A stretch of DNA of 64,000 nucleotides from positions 64,756-128,755 of the forward strand of contig JAJYJK010000003.1 of assembly GCA_021789555.1 (NCBI GenBank), read 5' to 3'. Of the stretch, positions 24,123-32,706 are shown piece after piece. The stretch comes from Nitrospirota bacterium. GTDB taxonomy: Bacteria; Nitrospirota; Thermodesulfovibrionia; Thermodesulfovibrionales; JdFR-88. Made by a program: the position numbers and the translations under genes. The notes below the pieces were generated by a model that saw only the letters and a program-made list of their open reading frames with translations, did not search any database and was not told the DNA's origin. Each line of letters starts with the position of its first letter. Position 1 is the first letter of the stretch.

Positions 24123-24155
24123 AAAAAAAAGAGCGCCGGTGGCTGCTCTTTTTTT
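24123..24155. terminator. Bidirectional intrinsic terminator-like hairpin
   Basis: An A-tract with GAGC (24123-24134) pairs with GCTC and a T-tract (24145-24155). It would work on either strand. No gene lies upstream of it on the minus strand, so it may isolate the sigma-54 promoter from read-through or end a short leader or antisense RNA. Confidence 0.55.
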
Positions 24156-24348
24156 GCGCTTTTTATGATTGAGGTGGGATGTCAATATGTGGACACCAAA
24201 CCCTTCATGCCGCCACATGCAAGTGCGGTGTCTTGGACGAAGACTTGATAGCGCTTAGGTTTTCCTGAAAGTATCCGGTCGCGGGTGTACATCGCCGTCG
24301 CTTTCCGCTTAAGAATCTCCAAAAAAGAGATATAATGTTTTAGAAATT
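24156..24348. other. Intergenic region with a short coding-like remnant
   Basis: About 190 nt without a supported gene. On the minus strand 24182-24292 is a 36-codon frame beginning MYTRDRILSGKPKRYQVF, with in-frame coding-like sequence also upstream of its ATG. It looks like a fragment of a longer protein, possibly a transposase or another decayed gene, but I cannot name it. A TATAAT at 24331-24336 on the plus strand lacks a good -35. Confidence 0.3.
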
Positions 24349-24406
24349 CCCTCCCTCCCACCCCTGTTTAATTTAGTGGGGCTTCGTCCCCAATCCCCCC
24401 AAAAAT
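24349..24406 (-). repeat. Short dispersed hairpin repeat, family B, copy 3
   Basis: On the minus strand: TTTTTGGGGGGATTGGGGAC, then GAAGCCCC, an A/T-rich spacer and GGGGTGGGAGGGAGGG. The layout is the same as at 6277-6332 and 9627-9676. It lies upstream of the M1/ChaN/PDZ gene. Confidence 0.6.
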
Positions 24407-24445
24407 CAATTATTGTCCACCGGAGGAATCTTCAACAAAAAGATA

Positions 24446-24451
24446 TATAAT
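24446..24451 (+). promoter_or_regulatory. Possible -10 box before the M1/ChaN/PDZ gene
   Basis: TATAAT at 24446-24451, 45 nt before the ATG, within an A/T-rich stretch. No matching -35 at the proper distance was seen. AAAAAGGAG at about 24478-24486 is the ribosome site. Confidence 0.35.
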
Positions 24452-24495
24452 GATTAGAAGTTTAGACAAATTTTTTCAAAAAGGAGCGCGCAATA

Positions 24496-27400
24496 ATGTT
24501 CCCGACCAGAAAGTCTTCGGGCCTTCTTTTTTTGGTTTTTTTGTCTTTATCCATTTTAATCTCGACGGGCTGGGGAGGCAGAAGGGCCATGGCAGAGGAA
24601 AATGCACAGGCTTATCCGCGATATGACCTTTCGGTCTCTTTCGACCTGAAGGACAATCTCATCAGGGGTGACGCGAAGATAGACCTGCCGGGCCCCGCGG
24701 AAATTTCTCTGGAGGGGTTTAGGATAACTCAGATGAGCTTTAACGGCGGGCCGCTTGCGGTCAGCCCCCCGGAGGGCCAAATAAAGACAACCCGGAAAGG
24801 GCGGCTGGAAATCAGGTATGAAAAGGCCTTCAAGGGGAGCTTCAAAACAGACCCGCAGAAAGAGGGGGCGCTTGCGGGAAGCCTTATAAACGAAAAGGGC
24901 ATATCCCTGACCGGCAACTGGTATCCGCAGGTCAAGGGGCTGGCCCTCTACCGGCTTTCCGCCCTGGTGCCGGAGGGCTTTACGGCCATATCCGAGGCCG
25001 ATGAGATTACCGCCGCGCAGACGCCCGGCGGCAGGCTGTTTTCTTTTGTTTTCCCCCATCCGGTGGGCAGCATAGACCTGGTGGCCGGCAACTACGTCCT
25101 GACCAAGGCCACCCTCGGGGATGTGGATATCTACACCTATTTCTTTCCGGAAGACGAGGGGCTCGCAAAAGAGTATATCGAATACACTAAGAAATACCTC
25201 TCCATGTATGACAAGCTCCTTGTCCCCTATCCCTACAAGAGGTTTTCGGTGGTGGAAAACTTCCTTCCTACAGGTTTTTCCATGCCGGCCTTCACCTTGC
25301 TGGGGGCGGAGGTGCTCCGTTTCCCTTTCATACTCAAGGAGTCCCTGGGGCACGAGATAGGCCATCAGTGGTTTGGAAATTACGTCTATGCCGATTTCGA
25401 AAAGGGCAACTGGCTTGAGGGCCTTACTAGCTATGTGGCGGACTACCGCTTTGCGGAGATGGAGGGCAAGGGACGGCAGTACAGGAAAAAGATACTCGTC
25501 GATTACCAGAGCTATGTGAACCCCGGCAACGATTTCCCCCTCAGGCAGTTTTATGAGAGGACCGGGCCCGCCAGCATGGCCATCGGGTACGGCAAGGGCA
25601 CAATGCTCTTTTACATGCTCGAAAAAATCGTCGGAAAGGACGTCTTTTACAAATCGCTGAGGGCGCTGATAGAAGAAAACAAGTGGAGCATCGCCTCGTG
25701 GGGGGACATAGAAAGAATTTTTGAGAAGGAATCGGGCAAGCGCCTGGACTGGTTTTTCAGCCAATGGCTGGACCGCAAAGGCGTGCCCGTTTTGAAAGTG
25801 GAAGACGCAAAATTCATCGTAGCAGACGGCGTTCCTGAAGTCAGCCTGGAGGTGGCGCAGGAGGCAAAGCCCTACCGGCTCACCCTGCCGGTTAAACTCC
25901 TCGCGGGCAAAAAGGAGATCGCCTCCGCTTCTTTCCAGATCGATGGCCCGAAGCAGACATTCCGGACCGCGGTGACCGAAAAGCCGTCCGACTTGGTCAT
26001 AGACGGCGATTATGAGGTAATGCGCGGGCTTTCCCCGGCCGAGTTCCCACCGGTGATATCGAGGCTCCTGGGCGGCAAAGAGCGGATTTTGGTCTGCAGG
26101 GCGGCGCAGAAGGAGAAATACGCGTCGCTGCTTGCGGCCTTCAAGCAGGACGGTTTTACCCTCAAAGAGGGAAAAGACCTCACGGACAAGGACATCCGGG
26201 GCTCCTCGCTCCTGGTGCTCGGCGCGGACAGCCCGGTCTTAAAGAGGCTCTTCGGGAAGGTCGATGTCCCGGCGGCCGGCTTCATCCTCACGGTCAGGGA
26301 AAACCCGCTCAATACCGAAGGCGTCGTGGCCATCGCGGAGGCCGCATCGAAGGCGGAGGCGGAGGCGGCGGCGCCGAAGATATTTCATTACGGCCAGTAC
26401 TCGACCATCAGTTTTTCGGCCGGCGCGAACACCGGCAAGCAGACGGCGGAGAGCCGGGACGGGATCGAGGAGGAGATTTCCTCTCCGGTGCCGGCGGTCG
26501 CCGCGAAGGGCCTCGACCTCGGCGCAGTTATAAACGCGGTAAGATCCGACCCCGTAATTTTCGTGGGGGAGCGGCATGAGGAGTACGAGGACCACCAGGT
26601 GGAACTGGATGTCATAATGGCCCTTCATGAGATGGGCAAAAAATTCGCCATCGGGATGGAGATGTTTCAGAGGCCGTTTCAGAAGGGCATCGACGACTTC
26701 ATCTCGAAAAAGATCAGCGAAAGGGAGTTTCTAAAGAAGACCGGGTACTTCAAGAGATGGGGTTTCGACTATAACTACTACAGGCCGATACTGGAGTACG
26801 CCAGGGCCAACGACATACCCGTAGTTGCGCTCAATATAAGAAAGGAGATTGCCGACAAGGTGGCGATGGGCGGCCTGGACGCCCTTTCCGCAGATGAGAA
26901 AAAGGAAATCCCCGGCAGCATGGATATGTCCAATTACAAATACAGAGACCTCCTTAAACAGATATTCTCCGAACACCCGAAGGGCCTGACTTTCGGGAAT
27001 TTCTATCAGGCCCAGGTGCTGTGGGATGAGACGATGGCCCGCTCGGCAGCCGAGTATCTGCAGGGGAAACCGGACTACCAGATGGTCGTGCTGGCGGGAG
27101 AGGGCCACATAATGTACGGCTACGGGATACCGTCGAGGTTTTTCAGGCGCACGGGGAAAAAATATGCCACTTTGATAAACGGCTCCTATGGCCGGGACAT
27201 CGCGGATTACGTCCTCTTCCCGGAATACCAAAAACCCCCGGAGCCGGCGATGCTCGGGGTCGTCCTCGAAATGACGAAGCATGGGGCGGTGAAAATAAAG
27301 AAAGTCGTCCCCGGCAGCCCGGCCATGAAGGCGGGGCTCATCGCCGGTGATGAGATAGTCTCGATAGGCGACTGGAACGTGGCGTCGATATGGGACGCGA

Positions 27401-27507
27401 AGATAGCCCTTTTTGACAAACTGCCGGGGCAGACGGTCCCCGTGAAGGTGCTCAGAAGGAGGCTGCTGTTCGGGCGGGCTGAAATGACGGTGAAGGTCAC
27501 GTTTTAG
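24496..27507 (+). CDS. Exported fusion: M1-type metallopeptidase, ChaN domain and PDZ domain
   Basis: A protein of 1003 residues with an N-terminal signal peptide (about 1-33). The first half is an M1 aminopeptidase-like domain with HEIGHQWFGN (zinc H286, E287, H290). The third ligand is E308 in WLEGL, one residue closer than the usual HEXXH-x18-E because the common WLNEG reads WLEG. A GxMEN-like exopeptidase motif was not seen. From about 670 a ChaN-like (DUF399) domain follows: VIFVGERHEEYEDH, AIGMEMFQRPFQ and GEGHIMYGYG. ChaN proteins bind haem in iron uptake. The C-terminal about 95 residues form a PDZ domain (LGVVLEM, VVPGSPAMKAGLIAGDEIVSIG). It likely acts in the periplasm; whether it is peptidolytic is open. 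Confidence 0.82.
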   Translation: MFPTRKSSGLLFLVFLSLSILISTGWGGRRAMAEENAQAYPRYDLSVSFDLKDNLIRGDAKIDLPGPAEISLEGFRITQMSFNGGPLAVSPPEGQIKTTRKGRLEIRYEKAFKGSFKTDPQKEGALAGSLINEKGISLTGNWYPQVKGLALYRLSALVPEGFTAISEADEITAAQTPGGRLFSFVFPHPVGSIDLVAGNYVLTKATLGDVDIYTYFFPEDEGLAKEYIEYTKKYLSMYDKLLVPYPYKRFSVVENFLPTGFSMPAFTLLGAEVLRFPFILKESLGHEIGHQWFGNYVYADFEKGNWLEGLTSYVADYRFAEMEGKGRQYRKKILVDYQSYVNPGNDFPLRQFYERTGPASMAIGYGKGTMLFYMLEKIVGKDVFYKSLRALIEENKWSIASWGDIERIFEKESGKRLDWFFSQWLDRKGVPVLKVEDAKFIVADGVPEVSLEVAQEAKPYRLTLPVKLLAGKKEIASASFQIDGPKQTFRTAVTEKPSDLVIDGDYEVMRGLSPAEFPPVISRLLGGKERILVCRAAQKEKYASLLAAFKQDGFTLKEGKDLTDKDIRGSSLLVLGADSPVLKRLFGKVDVPAAGFILTVRENPLNTEGVVAIAEAASKAEAEAAAPKIFHYGQYSTISFSAGANTGKQTAESRDGIEEEISSPVPAVAAKGLDLGAVINAVRSDPVIFVGERHEEYEDHQVELDVIMALHEMGKKFAIGMEMFQRPFQKGIDDFISKKISEREFLKKTGYFKRWGFDYNYYRPILEYARANDIPVVALNIRKEIADKVAMGGLDALSADEKKEIPGSMDMSNYKYRDLLKQIFSEHPKGLTFGNFYQAQVLWDETMARSAAEYLQGKPDYQMVVLAGEGHIMYGYGIPSRFFRRTGKKYATLINGSYGRDIADYVLFPEYQKPPEPAMLGVVLEMTKHGAVKIKKVVPGSPAMKAGLIAGDEIVSIGDWNVASIWDAKIALFDKLPGQTVPVKVLRRRLLFGRAEMTVKVTF

Positions 27508-27509
27508 GC

Positions 27510-27660
27510 CGAATGGGCAAGGGAGCAAGCGGGGCAGGGGGGTAGTGGGGCAAGCGGCGCGAGGCAGCGAGTGAGACAAATGGGGCAAGCGGGCGATTGT
27601 GGCGAGAGAATGAGCGGGGCACGGGCTTAGTGGGGCAAGTGGGCTGGATGGGGCTTGGTG
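27510..27660. repeat. G-rich degenerate tandem repeats
   Basis: About 150 nt after the fusion gene in which variants of GGGGCAAGCGG or GGGGCAnG recur six times at irregular spacing, linked by A-poor purine-rich sequence. No gene is supported on either strand. On the minus strand it is correspondingly C-rich. Confidence 0.5.
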
Positions 27661-27676
27661 TGGCAGGTTGAGGTGG

Positions 27677-27707
27677 GGGGCCGGCAGCCGGCCCCTCCTT
27701 GTTTTTT
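27677..27707 (+). terminator. Intrinsic terminator after the M1/ChaN/PDZ gene
   Basis: Stem GGGGCCGGC (27677-27685) and GCCGGCCCC (27687-27695), then a T-tract at 27702-27707. It lies just before the convergent universal stress gene end. Confidence 0.7.
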
Positions 27708-27711
27708 CTGC

Positions 27712-28173
27712 TTAAAAGGCCACGGGCTCGGGCTCTTTTTTCACCAGGAAGATGGAGCATGGGAGCTTTCGCACGAGATCCTCCGTGCTGCCGCCGAAGA
27801 GCATGTGCTCCAGCCGTCCCTCGGAGTGCCCGGCCAGGACGATGAGGTCTATGTTGTTTTCCCTGGCCGTTTTCAGTATCTCTTTCGTCGGCTCCCCATT
27901 GACGACTATCTCGTTTATCTTCATACCGTTTTTTTTCTCGGAGGCTATCATGTCATGCAGCTGCTGTTTCGTATTTTCGAGGAGCTTCTTGTATTCTTCC
28001 GCCACATTCGGTACGGGAAGGCTCCACCCCTCGAGTCCAAAGGGGTTGAAGACCGCGTGCATCACGAAAAGCTCGGCGCCCAGGTTTCTGGCCATCGCGA
28101 TGCCGTAATGAAGGGCCTTTAGAGAGTCCTTTTCCATCCTGCTTACGACCAGTATCCGCTTGACGTCTTCCAT
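27712..28173 (-). CDS. Universal stress protein (UspA family)
   Basis: A protein of 153 residues with the Usp fold. The N-terminal strand is KRILVVSRMEKDS, and the C-terminal ATP-binding loop reads LAGHSEGRLEHMLFGGSTED, with the G-x2-G-x9-G(S/T) pattern. ATP-binding Usp proteins respond to starvation or redox stress. It is a single gene, convergent with the preceding one and separated by a terminator. A second family member lies at 45826. Confidence 0.88.
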   Translation of the reverse strand: MEDVKRILVVSRMEKDSLKALHYGIAMARNLGAELFVMHAVFNPFGLEGWSLPVPNVAEEYKKLLENTKQQLHDMIASEKKNGMKINEIVVNGEPTKEILKTARENNIDLIVLAGHSEGRLEHMLFGGSTEDLVRKLPCSIFLVKKEPEPVAF

Positions 28174-28432
28174 TGCCGCCTCCTCAGTTCAGGGTTCCAC
28201 TTATGATGTTTGGGGTGCTTCGTCCGCCTTTTAAAATTTCACCTCATAAAAAAGAGCGGAATGAAAAATTTCGCCTCTTAAAGAGATAATCCATTTTGCC
28301 CGTAAAGTCCAGCGTTTTTTTAGGGCGGGCGGGATTTCAATTTCAATCGGAAATGAACCACCCTGCAGCAGGCTGCAGGGGAGTGCAAGTTGAAACTTGA
28401 AAAAATTCACCCGTATAAGGGACTATATATGA
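28174..28432. other. Intergenic region with REP-like hairpin
   Basis: Divergent spacer of about 260 nt between the universal stress gene and the isomerase gene. It is A/T-rich to 28320 and contains the palindrome noted separately at 28361. No gene is supported. Promoters for both genes should be here but no strong match was seen. Confidence 0.4.
28361..28399 (+). repeat. REP-like palindromic repeat, copy 1
   Basis: CCCTGCAGCAGGCTGCAGGG (28361-28380), a palindrome, followed by a 5-nt gap and TGCAAGTTGAA. The complement of 44443-44476 shares GCAGCAGGCTGCAG, the same gap and TGCAAGTT-AA. Confidence 0.6.
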
Positions 28433-28870
28433 GTGAATAACTCGAGAAAAGCCCATAGCGGCGACACCGTAAAGGTCCACTACACAGGGAAGTTCGATGA
28501 CGGGTCCGTCTTCGATTCGTCAAAGGACAGGGAGCCCCTTCAATTTACTCTGGGCAAAGGCGGCCTCATCAAGGGTTTCGAGGAGGCCGTGGAGGGCATG
28601 GCGGAGGGCGAGGCGAAGGCGGTCAAAATCCCCTCGGACAAGGGTTACGGCCTTCGCATGGAAGAACTTGTCTTCAAGGTGAAAAAAGAGGTCTTCCCGC
28701 CTGCGATCGAGAAAAAAATCGGCGCCCTGCTTGAACTGAGACAGCCCGACGGCGGCATCATGGAGGTGCAGATTTCCGATATCACGGAAGACTGCGTGGT
28801 GCTTGACGGCAACCATCCCCTCGCCGGGAAAGACCTTCTCTTCGAGATCGAAGTCGTAGAGATTTCCTGA
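28433..28870 (+). CDS. FKBP-type peptidyl-prolyl isomerase (SlyD-like)
   Basis: A protein of 145 residues. The FKBP core reads VKVHYTGKFDDGSVFDSS, GKGGLIKGFEEAVEGMAEGE and KIPSDKGYG, followed by an inserted-flap domain and the closing strand LLFEIEVVEI. This is the SlyD layout without the His-rich metal-binding tail. It would catalyse prolyl isomerisation and help folding in the cytoplasm. The start is a GTG at 28433 with AAGGGA upstream; the ATG 4 nt earlier is out of frame and stops at once. Confidence 0.88.
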   Translation: MNNSRKAHSGDTVKVHYTGKFDDGSVFDSSKDREPLQFTLGKGGLIKGFEEAVEGMAEGEAKAVKIPSDKGYGLRMEELVFKVKKEVFPPAIEKKIGALLELRQPDGGIMEVQISDITEDCVVLDGNHPLAGKDLLFEIEVVEIS

Positions 28871-28938
28871 GCCTGGGACTCGTCTCAAGATTGCTTTTTT
28901 CGTCATCGGGGTAAAACCCTTCCGCATCGTGTTTTCGC

Positions 28939-29196
28939 TCACCGGGACCGGTCGAAGATGTTTTCCCCAGGCGGGCCTGCCTCGCGCGTCGAGTACAAGT
29001 GGCCGTCTATTTCCCTTATTCGCTCTTCCAAGGCGCCCCGGTTTTTAACTTTTGCTTTTTGTCTTGCCTGTTTCAGATTATATCAGGATATTTTGGCCCT
29101 GTGCTGCCGGAATTCCGGCCCTGCCTGGGGGGAAACATTTTCGTCATTGAACTTTTTCAGTTTTAATGATAGTTTTTTAATTAAAGATTCATTCAT
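28939..29196 (-). pseudogene. Short coding-like frame broken by one TGA codon
   Basis: From an ATG at 29196 the frame encodes 37 residues (beginning MNESLIKKLSLKLKKFNDEN) to a TGA at 29083-29085. It then continues in the same frame for 47 more coding-like codons (including GALEERIREIDGHLYSTREA) to a TGA at 28939-28941. The sequence is charged and helical in style. I do not recognise the family. It may be a gene inactivated by one stop, a sequencing error, or two small frames. It lies between the isomerase gene and nuoA. Confidence 0.35.
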
Positions 29197-29324
29197 ATTT
29201 GCCCGCTCGCTGTCCGTGAAGCGGATGCGCCCGCAGGGGACAGCGTGGGGCGGAGGCGGCGGGAACAAGACTATTATCAGCATTTTTTGTCGCGGCTTTT
29301 ATTATAATGCGGGGGAGGTATCGA

Positions 29325-29705
29325 TTGACACAGAGGCTTTGGCCCCTGGCGGTGTATTTCTTCCTGGTTGTCGCCACGGCGGCGGGCATGATAGGGTTTT
29401 CCTACGTGCTCGGGCAGCGACACCGCGAGAGGGCAACCGGGCAGCCCTATGAATCGGGCATAGTCTCCACCGGCACGGCCCGCCTGCGCTTCGACGTGAA
29501 ATTCTATCTGATAGCGATGTTCTTCGTGATATTCGATCTTGAGAGCCTGTTCATAATCTCCTGGGCCATCGCCGTAAGGCAGTCCGGATGGGCCGGGTAT
29601 ATAGAGATATTGATTTTCATGGCCGTCCTGGCCGCCGCGCTCGTTTACCTCTGGAGACTGGGAGCGCTGGACTGGGCGGCCGGCAAGACGAAGAAGGAAA
29701 GGTGA
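29325..29705 (+). CDS. nuoA: NADH-quinone oxidoreductase subunit A
   Basis: A protein of 126 residues with three membrane segments, including [20 protein letters not shown] between the first and second, the hallmark NuoA loop near the quinone channel, and FDLESLFI in the second. I chose the TTG at 29325 because GGGGGAGG lies 6 nt upstream; an ATG at 29307 would place the ribosome site inside the gene. First gene of the 13-gene complex I locus. A TATAAT at 29303-29308 may be its -10, though that would leave almost no leader. Confidence 0.9.
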   Translation: MTQRLWPLAVYFFLVVATAAGMIGFSYVLGQRHRERATGQPYESGIVSTGTARLRFDVKFYLIAMFFVIFDLESLFIISWAIAVRQSGWAGYIEILIFMAVLAAALVYLWRLGALDWAAGKTKKER

Positions 29706-29718
29706 AAGGGCGCACCGC

Positions 29719-30369
29719 ATGAAATGGTCTCTGACAAGGCCGGCGCAAAAGGTCTTGAAACCGGGCGAATTGCAACCGGGGGACGGCACGGCCGAGGACG
29801 TCATGTCGAAAAGCGTGGTCTTCTCCACCCTCGAGGGCCTGCTTGCCTGGGGGAGAAAAAATTCCATCTGGCCGTTCAACTTCGGCCTTTCCTGCTGTTA
29901 CGTGGAGATGGCGACCAGCATCACAAGCAAGTACGACATAGCCCGTTTCGGGGCGGAAGTCCTTCGCGGCACGCCCCGCGAGGCCGACCTGATGATCATA
30001 GCGGGCACCGTCTTCATAAAGATTGCGCCCACGATAAAGCGCCTCTACCAGCAGATGATGCTTCCCAGGTGGGTGATCTCGATGGGCTCCTGCGCCAATT
30101 CCGGCGGGATGTACGACATCTACAGCGTGGTGCAGGGCGTGGACAAATTTCTCCCCGTCGACGTTTACGTGCCCGGCTGCCCGCCCCGCCCCGAGGCCTT
30201 CATGGAAGGGCTCTTGCTGCTGCAAGAGCAAATCGGAAAGGAGAGGCGTCCGGTTAGCTGGGTGGCCGGTCCGCAGGAGGTGGTGGGGCCCGCAATGCCC
30301 TCGATGCGCGACCTGAAACGGCAGAAAAGGCAGAAGGCGGCGGAACTGCCAACGCCCGATCATGTCTGA
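29719..30369 (+). CDS. nuoB: NADH-quinone oxidoreductase subunit B (cluster N2)
   Basis: A protein of 216 residues. The ligands of the terminal cluster N2 are present: SCCYVEM (adjacent Cys pair), [10 protein letters not shown] and [10 protein letters not shown]. It hands electrons to quinone at the junction with NuoD. The C-terminus is a charged tail of about 30 residues beyond the core. It lies 13 nt after nuoA and overlaps nuoCD by 8 nt. Confidence 0.95.
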   Translation: MKWSLTRPAQKVLKPGELQPGDGTAEDVMSKSVVFSTLEGLLAWGRKNSIWPFNFGLSCCYVEMATSITSKYDIARFGAEVLRGTPREADLMIIAGTVFIKIAPTIKRLYQQMMLPRWVISMGSCANSGGMYDIYSVVQGVDKFLPVDVYVPGCPPRPEAFMEGLLLLQEQIGKERRPVSWVAGPQEVVGPAMPSMRDLKRQKRQKAAELPTPDHV

Positions 30370-32221
30370 GCCGGCCATGGTTGACCCGACAGCCAAACCC
30401 AACCCGGCTGCGAGACCCGGCCCGGCTGAAACAACGGTCATAAGCGAGCTCAGGGGAAAATTCGGCGCCGGCGCCGTAACGCCGCAGGAGACCAAAGACG
30501 GAGTGCCGACCGTCTGGGTCGACAGCCGCACGGCGCACGAGGCGCTCCGCTACCTGAAGAGCGAAAACAGCCGGCGTTTCCGGATGCTCTATGACCTCAC
30601 GGCAATCGACGAGCGGGTGCGCGCAGGCAGGGCGGGGCAGCCCGAAGCCGATTTTACGGTGCTCTATCACCTGCTGTCATACGATAAAAACGAGGACGTG
30701 CGAATAAAAGTCGCGCTCAAGGGGGACAGCCCCGAGTTAAAGAGCGTGACGGACATATGGCCCGCGGCCAACTGGTATGAGCGCGAGGTCTGGGACATGT
30801 TCGGCGTCAGGTTCGGGGGCCATCCGAATCCCAGGCGGATACTTATGCCTCCCACCTGGCAGGGACATCCGCTGAGGAAGGACCACCCGGCGCGCGCGAC
30901 CGAGATGGGCCTTTTCCGTCTGTCCGACGAAAAGAGCGAGGAGGAGCAGCTGGCGCTGAAATTCCACCCCGGGGAGTGGGGGATAAAGCCGGGCGGGCGC
31001 GACGCGGACTACATGTTTTTGAACTTGGGCCCCCACCATCCCGGCACCCACGGGCTGCTGCGCATCATACTGGCCCTGGACGGGGAGGAGATAGTGGATG
31101 CGGTCCCGGACATAGGCTTTCACCACCGGGGGGCCGAGAAGATGGGCGAGCGCCAGACCTGGCACACCTACATCCCCTATACCGACAGGATTGACTATCT
31201 GGCCGGCGTCCTCAACAACCTCGCCTATGTGCTCGCGGTGGAAAAACTGGCGGGCATCGAGGTGGGCGACAGGGTGAAGGTCATAAGGGTGATGCTGTCG
31301 GAGCTTTTCCGGATAGTAAGCCACCTCGTCTGGTACGGCACCTTCGCGCAGGATTTAGGCGCCCTCTCGCCGGTCTTCTACACCTTTTACGACCGCGAGA
31401 GGGTCTTTGAAATAATCGAGGCCGTCTGCGGCGGGCGAATGCACCCGAGCTGGTTTCGTATCGGGGGCGTGGCGCAGGAGCTTCCCCGCGGATGGGACGG
31501 GCTCGTGCGGAATTTCCTTGAATGGCTGCCGCCCAGGCTCGCCGAGTACGACAAGATAATAATGAAAAACAAGCTCTTCAGGATACGCACCCAGGGGGTT
31601 GGCGCCTATACGCTCGAGGAGGCGATGGAATGGGGGGTCACGGGCCCGAACCTTAGGGCGTGCAATTTCGAGTGGGACTGGAGAAAAAAAAGGCCATACT
31701 CCGGATACGAATGGTTCGATTTCGAGATACCCACGGCCGCCGTCGGGGACTGCTACGGACGGGCCCTGGTCCGCGTGGAGGAGATCCGCCAGAGCATGAG
31801 GATAGTCCGGCAGTGCCTGGAGAACATGCCGCCCCCGGATTTTAAATCAAAAAATGACTTTAAATCAGAAAATGACCCCAAATCAAAACACGACTACAAA
31901 TCAAGGCACCCGGCTGCAACCCCCCCGCTGAAAGAGCGCACGATGCAGGACATCGAGACGCTCATAAACCATTTCCTCGGCGTCTCCTGGGGGCCGGTCA
32001 TCCCGCCCGGCGAGGCGTCATTCGGCATCGAGGCGGCCAAGGGCAACAACAGCTATTACCTCGTAAGCGACGGCGGCGCCGTCTCCTACCGCACGCGTAT
32101 CCGAACGCCCTCCTTCCCCCACATGCAGACCACGCCGCTGCTGTGCCGGGGGCTTACGATACCGGATTTGATAGCCATACTGGGGAGCATCGATTTTATT
32201 CTCGCCGATGTGGACAGATGA
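30362..32221 (+). CDS. nuoCD: NADH-quinone oxidoreductase fused subunits C and D
   Basis: A protein of 619 residues. The NuoC domain (about 30-200) has the [23 protein letters not shown] region, and the NuoD (49-kDa) domain runs from about 215 to the end ([13 protein letters not shown], the quinone-site loop; [11 protein letters not shown] at the C-terminus). The fusion is as in Escherichia coli. Residues 493-516 carry an unusual four-copy hexapeptide repeat of the form D-x-K-S-x-N/H, where E. coli has only one PFKADHP-like copy, just before TPPLKERT. The start overlaps nuoB by 8 nt. Confidence 0.95.
   Translation: MSEPAMVDPTAKPNPAARPGPAETTVISELRGKFGAGAVTPQETKDGVPTVWVDSRTAHEALRYLKSENSRRFRMLYDLTAIDERVRAGRAGQPEADFTVLYHLLSYDKNEDVRIKVALKGDSPELKSVTDIWPAANWYEREVWDMFGVRFGGHPNPRRILMPPTWQGHPLRKDHPARATEMGLFRLSDEKSEEEQLALKFHPGEWGIKPGGRDADYMFLNLGPHHPGTHGLLRIILALDGEEIVDAVPDIGFHHRGAEKMGERQTWHTYIPYTDRIDYLAGVLNNLAYVLAVEKLAGIEVGDRVKVIRVMLSELFRIVSHLVWYGTFAQDLGALSPVFYTFYDRERVFEIIEAVCGGRMHPSWFRIGGVAQELPRGWDGLVRNFLEWLPPRLAEYDKIIMKNKLFRIRTQGVGAYTLEEAMEWGVTGPNLRACNFEWDWRKKRPYSGYEWFDFEIPTAAVGDCYGRALVRVEEIRQSMRIVRQCLENMPPPDFKSKNDFKSENDPKSKHDYKSRHPAATPPLKERTMQDIETLINHFLGVSWGPVIPPGEASFGIEAAKGNNSYYLVSDGGAVSYRTRIRTPSFPHMQTTPLLCRGLTIPDLIAILGSIDFILADVDR
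31838..31909 (+). repeat. 18-bp tandem repeat (four copies) within nuoCD
   Basis: Four consecutive 18-nt units (31838, 31856, 31874, 31892), each starting GA(T/C) and containing AAATCA, encode [18 protein letters not shown] and DYKSRH. It is A-rich inside a GC-rich gene. The reading frame is kept. Confidence 0.9.
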
Positions 32222-32238
32222 AGGGGAATGGATAAAAG

Positions 32239-32706
32239 ATGCTGAGCGATGCGGAGCGCAGAGAGATAGAAGAGGATATCAAGGCTTACGCGGACAGGAA
32301 GATGGGGTGCGTTGGCGCGCTCAAGATAGTGCAGAGGCACAGGGGATGGGTTACAGACGAGGCCCTGAAAGCCGTGGCGGACCATCTTCAAATGACGCCC
32401 GATGAGCTTGACAGTGTTGCGACCTTCTATCCGCTTTTGTTCCGCAGGCCCGTCGGCAGGCACGTAATCCTCATCTGCGACAGCGTAAGCTGCTATAACG
32501 TGGGTTATGAGGACCTGCTCGGATATCTCACAAAGAGACTCGGGATTGGACTCGGCCAGACGACCGAGGACGGCAGGTTCACGCTCCTTCCCGTGGCCTG
32601 TCTCGGGGTCTGCGAGACCGCACCGGCCATCATGATAGACTCAGACGTGCACGGCGGCCTGGAGCCGCCGGAAAAAGTCGAGGAGCTATTGAAACTCTAT
32701 GAGTGA
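32239..32706 (+). CDS. nuoE: NADH-quinone oxidoreductase subunit E ([2Fe-2S] N1a)
   Basis: A protein of 155 residues with a helical N-terminus and a thioredoxin-like [2Fe-2S] domain. Its ligands are CDSVSC (C-x4-C) and CLGVC (C-x3-C). It forms the NADH dehydrogenase module with NuoF and NuoG. It lies 17 nt after nuoCD; its stop overlaps the nuoF start by 8 nt. Confidence 0.95.
   Translation: MLSDAERREIEEDIKAYADRKMGCVGALKIVQRHRGWVTDEALKAVADHLQMTPDELDSVATFYPLLFRRPVGRHVILICDSVSCYNVGYEDLLGYLTKRLGIGLGQTTEDGRFTLLPVACLGVCETAPAIMIDSDVHGGLEPPEKVEELLKLYE

Noticed and set aside
23966-24495. Cobalamin riboswitch before the corrinoid gene cluster
   Set aside because: No B12-box-like sequence was found. 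The hairpins there are better read as DNA palindromes near a sigma-54 promoter and as a terminator.
10296-24500. Methyl-CoM reductase or CoB synthesis genes in the cluster
   Set aside because: I looked for McrA-like motifs and for any further large minus-strand gene. All frames are explained by the listed genes and none resembles Mcr.
26264-26533. Arg-rich plus-strand frame inside the M1/ChaN/PDZ gene and other long opposite-strand frames over the nuo genes
   Set aside because: They are products of GC-rich codon bias in other frames, with low-complexity translations and no ribosome sites.
29083-29085. Selenocysteine codon in the interrupted frame
   Set aside because: No stable stem-loop directly after the TGA was visible, and the residue context does not resemble a redox motif.
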